Shown here: in pieces, positions 1 to 7,100 of the stretch
Position numbering within the stretch: position 1 is the stretch's first letter
Layout: every line of letters begins with the position of its first letter
Source of the DNA: Phycisphaerales bacterium
GTDB lineage: Bacteria; Planctomycetota; Phycisphaerae; Phycisphaerales; UBA1924
Assembly (NCBI GenBank): GCA_029260455.1
Contig: JAJDDF010000001.1
Span: 1-64,000, forward strand
Length of the DNA stretch: 64,000 bases
Direction: 5' to 3'
Notes under the pieces: model-generated
Database searches by the model: none
What the model saw: the letters and a program-made list of their open reading frames with translations, nothing else
Told to the model about the DNA's origin: nothing
Program-made: the position numbers and the translations under genes

Positions 1-261
1 ATCGCCAGACATTGCCTCGAAAAGGCGTTGAAAGACACCGCGTTGCGCCCATCGGCGAAATCGCCTGAAAACGCTGTTCCATTCCCCAAACCCTGGTGGC
101 AGATCGCGCCAGGGTCCACCAACGCGAACCCGCCATAAAACGGCCTCAAGAAACAGCCGGTTGTCTTTCGCCGTCACTCCACGATCCCGGGATGTCCCAG
201 GAAGCAGGGGATCAATCAAAGCCCAACTGCGGTCACTAATGACAAAACGTTCCGGGCGCAT
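1..261 (-). CDS. IS5-family (IS427-like) transposase, N-terminal part, cut by window edge
   Basis: Eighty-seven codons are open from an ATG at 259-261 to the window start. The ATG is preceded on its strand by GAGGAGG at seven bases, a strong ribosome binding site. The protein begins MRPERFVISDRSWALIDPLL and continues with a W-R-V-R-V-G-G-P-W-R-D-L-P stretch. That is the hallmark of the N-terminal DUF4096 region of IS5-family transposases, which cut and join the element ends with a DDE active site. The DDE residues lie beyond the edge. Many IS427 elements need a frameshift to make the full enzyme, and that cannot be tested here. Confidence 0.85.
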   Translation of the reverse strand, partial: MRPERFVISDRSWALIDPLLPGTSRDRGVTAKDNRLFLEAVLWRVRVGGPWRDLPPGFGEWNSVFRRFRRWAQRGVFQRLFEAMSGD

Positions 262-335
262 CACAAACCTCCTCAAAAGGGAGCTTGAATCACATCAACG
301 CTGATTTGTGAATCCTAAATGTCCACAGACCCTAG
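1..335 (-). mobile_element. End of an IS5-family insertion sequence (partial)
   Basis: The window opens inside an insertion sequence whose transposase reads leftward off the edge. Its outer end lies near 332, where the minus strand begins GGGTCTGTGGACATTTAGG, a likely terminal inverted repeat. It is followed outward by TAG/CTAG, which fits the short TNA-type targets of the IS427 group. The other end and the target duplication lie outside the window, so completeness cannot be judged. The family call rests on the transposase N-terminus. Confidence 0.8.
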
Positions 336-650
336 AACGGGATAGCTTTCTTTTGTTATCTGGAGCAGTTTGTTGTAATCCGTGCCGAACTCTAGAGTGG
401 GTGGTCCGGTACGATGGTCGCCCGGCATTTCTTGAATAGATTTGACGATGCCGATCGCTTTGGCTTGGAGAAGTTTTTTCACGCTGACCTCATTCAACAA
501 TCTGGAACAATCGTAGTAAAAGTCCCGCACACTTGCTACATTCGGTTTACAAACCGCACAAGATATACACAAAGCACCTGCGTTCAGCACGGTTTGTAGA
601 CCGGAAACCTCGTAACCATTTAATATTATGTGATAATTTATTTCCCGCAT
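315..650 (-). pseudogene. Possible small gene truncated by the insertion sequence
   Basis: This is a 111-codon open frame from an ATG at 648-650. It begins just 5' of the tRNA fragment and runs toward the insertion sequence. Its last codons and its stop are made of IS terminal-repeat sequence, so any original gene was cut by the IS. The product has a cysteine-rich stretch (ALCISCAVCKPN) but matches no family I know. It may equally be chance coding in a mobile-element scar. The longer frame that continues through the tRNA fragment is not real. Confidence 0.2.
543..603. repeat. Pair of related 14-bp palindromes
   Basis: CGGTTTACAAACCG at 543-556 and CGGTTTGTAGACCG at 590-603 share the frame CGGTTT-N3/4-(A)ACCG and have centres 47 bases apart. 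The first is an inverted repeat with a three-base centre, the second is imperfect. They lie between the IS end and the tRNA fragment. Their position near a putative att scar suggests binding sites for a recombination or replication protein, but this is inference. Confidence 0.5.
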
Positions 651-652
651 AA

Positions 653-697
653 GACTTTTAATCAGCGGGTCGAAGGTTCGAGTCCTTCGGGGGGCAC
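653..697 (+). pseudogene. 3' fragment of a tRNA-Lys(UUU) gene, probable attachment-site scar
   Basis: The sequence runs from the anticodon loop (GACTTTTAATC, anticodon TTT) through a perfect T arm (GAAGG-TTCGAGT-CCTTC) to an acceptor strand GGGGGGCAC. The bases upstream cannot supply the 5' acceptor strand, the D arm or the 5' anticodon stem, so this is only the 3' half. Tyrosine integrases commonly recombine at exactly this segment, leaving a copied tRNA 3' end at the far junction of the element. No CCA is encoded. Confidence 0.75.
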
Positions 698-841
698 TTT
701 CGCGCGCGGGTGCACCTACACGCGCACCGCCGCGTTTCTCCGCACCAGACAAAGACTTACGCGCATCGAATGGGATTGGCGAAAGATTGTCAGGTGATGA
801 GAACAGTGGGGGATCGGTAGGATGATCTGCGATTGATGTCT

Positions 842-1915
842 TTACGTTTCTTGTATTTCCTGGCCTATCAACAACGCTTCGCCGCTGAGACCCGGTCCGA
901 ATGACATTGCGACAATCGGCAACGGTAAGCCGGAACGGAGCATGTCTTGCACTACCCAGAGCACTGTGCCCGAAGACATGTTCCCATGTTCGCGGTATAT
1001 CTTCCGGGTCGTGCCCGTGGCTTGTTTTGCGAGTTCGAGCCCCTGTTCAATGCATTCGATGATGTCTCGTCCACCGGGATGAATTGCCCAGGATGCGATC
1101 TCAGCACAAGTGAGTCCTCGTGAGGAAAGCCATTGTTCAAGCCATGGCGCGATCGACCGACGAAGCATCACCGGCACGCGTGCGGAGAGCTGCATTTCGA
1201 AGCCATGGTCACCGATGCTCCATCGCATCAGATTCTTCGTGTCGTGAAAAACACGGCTCTGAAACGATGAAAGCGTAGCTCCTTCACCATGCAAGGTGAT
1301 AATCGCGCACGCGGCCCCATCTGCAAAGATTGCGTTGGCGACTAGCTGGTCGCGCGGAACACTGCCACATTGATAATGAAGGCTACACAGTTCACAGCAA
1401 GCGACGAGCACCACCGCCGATGGGTCTGATCGTGCGAATGCATCGGCAACAGCAAGTCCATTGAGCGCACCATGGCACCCCATGAAGCCGATGTGTGTTC
1501 TCGAAATACCCGGTGAAAGCGACAGTTGATCAATGAGTGCATGGTCGAGCCCTGGAGACTCAGCGCCGGTGCATGATACGGTCACGAGATGCGTTATCGC
1601 GTTGGAGGAGATCGCCGCATCGTGCATCGCAAGTTGCGCAGCCTTACATGTCAGTTCAGATGCAGTGGCGAGGAACTTCATGAGTCTGGTGCGAGTCGTC
1701 GGTCCACGACCGTTGTTGTCCGAAGCGCTGGCCTGCATTTTTGCTGGGGAAACAACAGAGCTGCGGGTATTCACACCAGAGTCCCGGTAGAGCGCGCGGA
1801 CCCACTCCGGATCATGCCCTGGTGTGATCTTGAGGGCGAGTTCACACCCTTCTTCTGAAGAGATCTGCGTGGCAGGTGCCGCGACACCGAGTCCTCGTAT
1901 GCGCGAAGTTGTCAC
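842..1915 (-). CDS. Type III polyketide synthase
   Basis: This 357-residue chalcone-synthase-fold enzyme condenses malonyl-CoA units onto an acyl-CoA starter. The expected triad is visible: Cys147 in GFMGCHGALNG, His279 in WAIHPGGRDI and Asn312 in EHGNMSSGT, and the C-terminal loop reads SFGPGLSGEALL. It starts at a GTG (1913-1915) that overlaps the stop of the flavoprotein gene by four bases, so the two are translationally coupled. With a flavoprotein and a methyltransferase upstream, the set resembles SrsA-SrsB-SrsC of Streptomyces griseus, which make methylated and hydroxylated alkylresorcinol-type phenolic lipids. Product and chain length are inferred. Confidence 0.9.
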   Translation of the reverse strand: MTTSRIRGLGVAAPATQISSEEGCELALKITPGHDPEWVRALYRDSGVNTRSSVVSPAKMQASASDNNGRGPTTRTRLMKFLATASELTCKAAQLAMHDAAISSNAITHLVTVSCTGAESPGLDHALIDQLSLSPGISRTHIGFMGCHGALNGLAVADAFARSDPSAVVLVACCELCSLHYQCGSVPRDQLVANAIFADGAACAIITLHGEGATLSSFQSRVFHDTKNLMRWSIGDHGFEMQLSARVPVMLRRSIAPWLEQWLSSRGLTCAEIASWAIHPGGRDIIECIEQGLELAKQATGTTRKIYREHGNMSSGTVLWVVQDMLRSGLPLPIVAMSFGPGLSGEALLIGQEIQET

Positions 1916-3057
1916 TTGCTACACCAGCACAGGCGACGGCTTACGATCCCGGGCAGTGTTGATTGTTTTGCGAGGTTGGCAACAATGCGGAAGGTGCCGG
2001 GACTTCGAACTGCTCGGGTTGCTGCCCGGCAGATGAATCCGCGCGAGCGAAGGGTTCTTCGGCAATGCACGCTCCATGCTCGTGTGACATCAACATCATT
2101 CAGCACCCTTGCGGCAAAGGGCACGATTGTTGATGCACATTGGATTGCCCAGCTCATACCTTCGCCTGTAAGCGGTTCAACATACTGCGCCGCGTCGCCA
2201 ACGACGAGCACGCGTTTGTGTGCAATGCGTCGCCGATGCCGCGTCAACTGGGTCACACCTTTCCACATCGCCTGTGCGATTCGATCATCCTGCACACGCG
2301 CGGTCCTTAAGATGCGTGCGACCGCCTCTGCGGGACCCAATTGGCGCACCAACTGTGCTGGCAGTGCGGATCCGATAGAGACCCAATCGTCATTGAGTGG
2401 TGCAAAACCAACATACCCACCGGCACCGATGACCATCGTTATTTCGCTGGTTTTGCGCGGTGCTCTTTGATCTTGCACAATCGCACCGAGGCCAATCGGG
2501 CTATGTGATGACACATGCCACTGAAATTCATTTCGCTCGCGGAGGGATGATCCACCCAATCCGTCGGCGACAACAACCACGCCGGGTCGCAGTTCGAAAG
2601 TTGATCCTTCGTACTCGATGCGGACGTGATCATTGGGCATGACAACCGCTCGTGCGCCCTGTACGAACACAACGCCCAAATCCACGGCTTTTTCGACAAG
2701 GTGCTGATCGAACAATCTTCGGTCGACACTTTGATATGGCTTGATGGGCAAGCGAATGCTCCCCACGCGAGAAACCAGTCGGACCGTATCAAGTGCGGGT
2801 CCATGCCATTCGCATTCCGGAGTGATCATGCCGATGGCCTGTAATCGATGGAGTCCAGCTGGGGCGATGCATCCCCCGCACACCTTGATGCGTGGAAAGG
2901 GCAATTTTTCTGCAAGTAGTGTGCGCATCCCAGACCGCGCCAGTTCGTATGCTGACACCGATCCTGCTGGTCCGGCACCGATCACTACGGCGTCGAAGGA
3001 GCGTGAGCATCGCGTTTTGCATTCGGCGACCATCGCAAGAGCATACGCCGAGGCCAT
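1912..3057 (-). CDS. FAD-dependent oxidoreductase (geranylgeranyl-reductase / hydroxylase-like)
   Basis: The 381-residue protein has an N-terminal dinucleotide-binding motif (VVIGAGPAGSVSAYELA, about residues 25-41) and the second FAD contact GDAAQYVEPLTGEGM near residue 290. This is the layout of group A flavin monooxygenases and geranylgeranyl reductases. It lies between the methyltransferase and the PKS in one transcription unit. By analogy with SrsC it could hydroxylate the ring to give a quinol or quinone, but reduction of an unsaturated chain is also possible. The ATG at 3057 overlaps the methyltransferase by 73 bases; an in-frame ATG at 3033 is an alternative start. Confidence 0.8.
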   Translation of the reverse strand: MASAYALAMVAECKTRCSRSFDAVVIGAGPAGSVSAYELARSGMRTLLAEKLPFPRIKVCGGCIAPAGLHRLQAIGMITPECEWHGPALDTVRLVSRVGSIRLPIKPYQSVDRRLFDQHLVEKAVDLGVVFVQGARAVVMPNDHVRIEYEGSTFELRPGVVVVADGLGGSSLRERNEFQWHVSSHSPIGLGAIVQDQRAPRKTSEITMVIGAGGYVGFAPLNDDWVSIGSALPAQLVRQLGPAEAVARILRTARVQDDRIAQAMWKGVTQLTRHRRRIAHKRVLVVGDAAQYVEPLTGEGMSWAIQCASTIVPFAARVLNDVDVTRAWSVHCRRTLRSRGFICRAATRAVRSPGTFRIVANLAKQSTLPGIVSRRLCWCSK

Positions 3058-3710
3058 CTCTTGAGAATTTCGGAATCTTGCAAGCCGGCATTTGATGCCA
3101 GTTCCAAGGCTTCAGGCGGTGTAAAGGCAGCCCGCACGGACTTGATTGCATCGACATGAACGACAGATGACCGGGTAAGCGTGCGCGATGCAATCCACGC
3201 GAGGGCAAGTCCTGCAGGATCGCGCCGTAGATCACTGACGAGCAATAGGCATCCGGTAGCAGCAGCAAGGTTCTTGAGGAGCAGTGTAACTTCATGGTTC
3301 GTCAGGTGATGCATGAACAAACTGCAGGTTACAACATCGTACGTCTGATCGAACTTGCCTCGTATTGCGTCTTGCTCCCATAGTTTCATTTGAACACCAG
3401 CGCGTGTAGTGCACTGATCTGCCTCGCGGATCGCAGTCGCGCTCATATCACATGCGTTGAGTTCTACGCTGATGGATTCACGGTATGCGCGTTTGGCAAG
3501 CGCAATTGGCACATCGCCTGATCCAGTTGCGACATCAAGGATTGTGACAGGTCGGTTCAATCGATGAGCAAGCCTGCGCACATCCGGCCAGAGAATAGAG
3601 CTGGACCCGGCAATCCTGTTGAGGCGCGCTAGTCCTGCTAGAGCGCGCAGGTGATCGGCTGCAGGGATCGAAGGGTCATCCATGAGTTCGGGAGTGAGGA
3701 TGCGTTTCAT
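2985..3710 (-). CDS. Class I SAM-dependent methyltransferase (UbiE-like)
   Basis: This is a 241-residue Rossmann-fold methyltransferase. Motif I is ILDVATGSGDVPIALA (about residue 57) and the post-motif region reads YDVVTCSLFMHHLTN, as in ubiquinone/menaquinone-type methylases. A GGGAG site eight bases before the ATG supports the start. It is the first gene of the cluster, and its 3' end lies inside the flavoprotein gene, so translation is likely coupled. In the Srs-type pathway such an enzyme methylates the resorcinol product. The substrate here is inferred from context only. Confidence 0.8.
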   Translation of the reverse strand: MKRILTPELMDDPSIPAADHLRALAGLARLNRIAGSSSILWPDVRRLAHRLNRPVTILDVATGSGDVPIALAKRAYRESISVELNACDMSATAIREADQCTTRAGVQMKLWEQDAIRGKFDQTYDVVTCSLFMHHLTNHEVTLLLKNLAAATGCLLLVSDLRRDPAGLALAWIASRTLTRSSVVHVDAIKSVRAAFTPPEALELASNAGLQDSEILKRWPRRMLLRWSPNAKRDAHAPSTP

Positions 3711-3854
3711 TTTGAATCTCCCTGCCCTTGCCAGACGCGGGTGGGTGCAGTATTCCCAACGAACTGCGGTACGCTACGTGATGAGCAGCTCCAAAGGCGA
3801 CACAAGCATCGTATTCGTTGCTTTGGCATCATGAACTGGCGAAGCGGAGGCATT

Positions 3855-4298
3855 ATGACTTGGAACATCTATCTTTCCGGCGAGGTGCATAGTGACTGGC
3901 GTCAAACAATCATTCAAGGTGTGCTCGAAGCGGGTCTGCCAGTAACATGTACGAGTGCAGTTACAGATCACGATCTTTCTGATGCCGCCGGGGATCATCT
4001 TGGGGTAGAGAACGATCCATTTTGGCGTGATCATAAGTCAGCAAAGATTAACGCAATCAGGACGCGGACCCTCATCGGTCAATGCGATATTGCGGTCATT
4101 CGGTTCGGGCCGAAATACAAACAGTGGAACGCCGCATTCGAGGCTGGGTACGCAGTGGCGCTTGGCAAACCAATCCTCACGCTTCATGATGAATCGTTGA
4201 TTCACGCGCTCAAAGAAGTCGACAGCGCTGCGCTTGCGGTTGCAAAAACACCCGCGCAGATTGTTGAGATTTTACAGTATGTGACGCTCCAAAGATAA
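3855..4298 (+). CDS. YtoQ-family protein
   Basis: The product has 147 residues, beginning MTWNIYLSGEVHSDWRQ and containing FWRDHKSAKINAIRTRTLI and AAFEAGYAVALGKPI. These match the YtoQ family, whose fold resembles nucleoside 2-deoxyribosyltransferases and related nucleotide-binding proteins (NAIR, FEAGYA elements). GGAGG at 3846-3850 fixes the ATG at 3855; upstream in-frame ATGs lack a site. It is a single gene, divergent from the PKS cluster and convergent with the ABC genes. The biochemical role of YtoQ is not known to me. Confidence 0.8.
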   Translation: MTWNIYLSGEVHSDWRQTIIQGVLEAGLPVTCTSAVTDHDLSDAAGDHLGVENDPFWRDHKSAKINAIRTRTLIGQCDIAVIRFGPKYKQWNAAFEAGYAVALGKPILTLHDESLIHALKEVDSAALAVAKTPAQIVEILQYVTLQR

Positions 4299-4381
4299 TC
4301 TGTACACACCGCCCAACGTGTCAATATCTATGCGCCCGAGGGAGACGAGAGCGCATCTCGGCCATGTGCGGTGAAGAGGCA

Positions 4382-6043
4382 CTATGCCGTGCAAAGTCGA
4401 TGTCGGCGTTTGAAGCGCATGATTTGCATGACGATCGCGGCGAGGGCATAGCCAATTGTCCCTGCGTAGACAATATTGTGCGGGGTAAGCGGCATGTCAT
4501 CTTGGGGTGGAAGGAAGCGGGAGCCATCTAGGTGGCTCAGTGGCGGCGCGGTTGTTTCGAGCATCCATGCAATGGAATAGCCGAGTGAGATCGGCGGGAA
4601 TGGCTGGGCGGTGTAGAGCCCGGTTTCAAATGCTTCGAATGCTGCGAACAGGATGACCATTGCAAAGAACGGGATCACCCAGAAAAGAAACACGGACACA
4701 CCAAAGACGCGCTGCCCCATGCTCTCGGCAGCGCCTTGAACGAAAAGCGCAATAGATACTGACAACACGACGACGGCGATCATTGAAGCGGTGCTCGGCG
4801 CCGAAGCCACATAATCACCATGACGAATGGCGAGCGACATAATCGTAATGCCGGTCGCGAGGGTGATTGCGATCATGATCAGCGCAATGGGGAGACTTGA
4901 AGCAGCGTCACTTGTCAGGGGAATCCGAGCGTGCCCGAGTTTTTGAGCCTGGCGATGCCCCGCGAGTGTGCAGCTTTTTGATGGCGTGATGAAGCACATC
5001 AGGAAAAGGTATGCAGTGCTGACGATCATGAAGCAGGTCATCAGGAGAAAGAAAAAGGTTTGGGGGATGCGCTCCGACGATAACTGGCGGCCGAACGCGC
5101 TGAAGAGCTGGTTGTAGGCATCATCTTGTGCAACGACGGCCCAGAGGCTCGCGGCGGTGAAAATCGTGACGCCGCAGAATACGATCAGTGCGCCTGCCTT
5201 TGAGAAGAGGTGTTTGGATTGATCGCGCCACTTGCGGTGAACAATGCTGAACATCACTGCGATGAGAAATCCCTGCACCATCATGGTGTAGAGGGTTGGG
5301 AGAATAGTGCCTTCCAAGAATGGCACCGGGCGAAAGGTGTCAATTCCGTTGACTTCTGCCCTTGCCCGTAATGCTTCTGGCAGTTCCTGTTGGAGTAAAC
5401 CAAAGAAGACAGGTCGGATTGTCAGGAACTCAAAGAAGGTGATCCCGATGCGAGAGAGGTTCGGCAGTGCGAAGTACAACACCATCACGAGCCCCATCGA
5501 CGTCATGGAGGCGAGTCTTGGCTTCGGTGAAACCATGCCAACTGCAAGCGCTGTTAAGTGGTAGACCAGTACTGAAGTGAAAAAGACCAGATAAAAATGA
5601 CCGAGCGTGAGCAGACTGAATCCGCTGATCAATACAATGATCGCAACGAGCGGCAAGGTCAAAGCGAACAGCAGATATTCCCGTGCGGGCAAACCGAAGA
5701 GATATCCAATGACCTTGGCAGTGGGGCTCATCGGTGTCATGCGGACATAATCGAGGAACTCTTCGTCGCGCTCTTGTGATATGCCTGAGGCGACGGCGCT
5801 CGTGCCGAAGAACATGAGAATGACTGCCTGAATCACGAGTACGAAAGGGAGTGCAGCTTTGGCTGCATCCGCCTTCGATGCGCCCTGTTGTTCGACCATG
5901 GGGGTGTAGACCACGAGGAACACAAATGTTGCAAGCGTGATCCAGATCACGCCCCAGCTGAGCATGTGCTTGAGTCGGCAGCGCGAGCGCAGACCCTTGC
6001 GCCACAGGGGATTCATTTCAAAAAGGGAGGGTAGAGCGCTCAT
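4382..6043 (-). CDS. ABC-2 type transporter permease
   Basis: This 553-residue membrane protein has about a dozen hydrophobic segments, for example ITLATFVFLVVYTPMV near the N-terminus and ALIMIAITLATGITIMSLAI past the middle. A charged loop after the second helix reads GISQERDEEFLDYVRMTP. Such E/R-rich coupling loops are typical of ABC-2 permeases, which move lipids, polysaccharides or drugs with a cognate ATPase. Its start overlaps the stop of the ATPase gene by four bases, so the pair is an operon. The substrate cannot be told from sequence. Confidence 0.8.
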   Translation of the reverse strand: MSALPSLFEMNPLWRKGLRSRCRLKHMLSWGVIWITLATFVFLVVYTPMVEQQGASKADAAKAALPFVLVIQAVILMFFGTSAVASGISQERDEEFLDYVRMTPMSPTAKVIGYLFGLPAREYLLFALTLPLVAIIVLISGFSLLTLGHFYLVFFTSVLVYHLTALAVGMVSPKPRLASMTSMGLVMVLYFALPNLSRIGITFFEFLTIRPVFFGLLQQELPEALRARAEVNGIDTFRPVPFLEGTILPTLYTMMVQGFLIAVMFSIVHRKWRDQSKHLFSKAGALIVFCGVTIFTAASLWAVVAQDDAYNQLFSAFGRQLSSERIPQTFFFLLMTCFMIVSTAYLFLMCFITPSKSCTLAGHRQAQKLGHARIPLTSDAASSLPIALIMIAITLATGITIMSLAIRHGDYVASAPSTASMIAVVVLSVSIALFVQGAAESMGQRVFGVSVFLFWVIPFFAMVILFAAFEAFETGLYTAQPFPPISLGYSIAWMLETTAPPLSHLDGSRFLPPQDDMPLTPHNIVYAGTIGYALAAIVMQIMRFKRRHRLCTA

Positions 6044-6966
6044 GACACCTCCGTTGCGCCGACCTGAATCATCAACTCCTCAACGCCGCGGCGTCGCTCG
6101 TACATTGCCTTGACAGGCACTTCGCAGCGCACAAGCTCTGCGAGCAGTGTTGCGATCTGTTCGTCATTCAGTGTCGAATCAAAATCGCACCGTTCACTCA
6201 TCGTATTGATATCTCTGATTCCGCTCTGCGTCTTGAGTATCACAGCAACGGGTTCTACGGGGCCGATGGTTTCCACGGTGTAGCGCCGATGCGTATTGAG
6301 TTCGTCCACAAGATCATCGAGTGCGCCGGACATCACCAAGTGCCCTTTTTCCATGATCCCGATCGAGGTACAGAACTCACTGAGCTCGTTGAGGATGTGT
6401 GAACTGATGAGCACCGTTTTGCCGCGTGATGCAACATCACGCAGTAGGTTGCGAAGACCGACCCGAGCGATTGGATCAAGCCCGCTTGCTGGTTCATCAA
6501 GAAGCAGGACAGCGGGGTCATGGAGCAGAGTTTTTGCGAGCACAAGCCGCTGGGTCATGCCGCGACTCAGTGTGCCCGCCATTGCAGTTCGTTTGCTGGT
6601 CAGGTTTGCAATTTCAAGGCATTGCTCAACTTTGGCGTGTCTTTCACGTCTTGAGACGGAATAGGACGCTGCGAACAGGTCAAGAAACTCCCAGCAGCGC
6701 AGGTCTTTGAATACTGGTGCCGCGTCGGGCATGTAACCGATTTGGCGTCTTGCTTTGGTGCGGTTCTCAAAAACATCGAACCCGGCGATGCTCGCCTCGC
6801 CATAGGTTGGCTCGCTGAGTGTCGCAAGGACACGGATCAGACTCGACTTGCCCGCGCCATTCGGACCGATCAGACCGAACACCTCACCCGCGCCGACGGA
6901 GAGTGTCAGATCAGAAACGGCGGTCACATCGCCGTAATCAACCCGGATATCACTCGTCTGAATCAC
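6040..6966 (-). CDS. ABC transporter ATP-binding protein
   Basis: This 308-residue ATPase carries Walker A GPNGAGKSS (about residues 34-42), Q-loop region GYMPDAAPVFKDL, ABC signature LSRGMTQR, Walker B LLLDEPASGLD and switch His in SSHILNELSE. About 80 residues follow the nucleotide domain, as in CcmA/YhaQ-type exporters, and probably contact the permease. The start is GTG at 6964-6966, with GGAG six bases upstream. It is first in a two-gene operon with the permease. Confidence 0.9.
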   Translation of the reverse strand: MIQTSDIRVDYGDVTAVSDLTLSVGAGEVFGLIGPNGAGKSSLIRVLATLSEPTYGEASIAGFDVFENRTKARRQIGYMPDAAPVFKDLRCWEFLDLFAASYSVSRRERHAKVEQCLEIANLTSKRTAMAGTLSRGMTQRLVLAKTLLHDPAVLLLDEPASGLDPIARVGLRNLLRDVASRGKTVLISSHILNELSEFCTSIGIMEKGHLVMSGALDDLVDELNTHRRYTVETIGPVEPVAVILKTQSGIRDINTMSERCDFDSTLNDEQIATLLAELVRCEVPVKAMYERRRGVEELMIQVGATEVS

Positions 6967-6979
6967 CCTCGGCTCCGCA

Positions 6980-6995
6980 CCGGCGACAGCGCCGG
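6980..6995 (-). other. Short GC-rich hairpin upstream of the ABC ATPase
   Basis: CCGGCG-ACAG-CGCCGG forms a perfect 6-bp stem with a tetraloop, 14 bases before the GTG start of the ABC ATPase. It could lie in the leader mRNA and affect initiation. No T-run follows, so it is not a terminator. The role is unknown. Confidence 0.35.
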
Positions 6996-7100
6996 CAATC
7001 GTTTCATTGGGTTTCGCATTCCCCGGGTTTTACGTCCTCGGCGGGGAGACGATACCGAAGCCTAATCGGGTTCGCACTTTGAGGGGTTGCCTGTTCGTGC

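Larger units (their letters stand above)
336..841. other. Gene-poor scar region between the IS and the PKS cluster
   Basis: No convincing intact gene is present. The stretch holds a doubtful truncated reading frame, two short palindromes (543-556 and 590-603), a 45-base tRNA-Lys 3' fragment (653-697), and about 140 bases downstream of the type III PKS gene with nothing recognisable. The combination resembles what remains at the end of an integrative element. Confidence 0.6.

Noticed and set aside
315-752. A 145-codon minus-strand frame running through the tRNA fragment
   Set aside because: Its first 34 codons are the antisense of the tRNA-Lys 3' half (the familiar RTRTFDPL-type translation of tRNA DNA), so only the part from 650 down could be a gene.
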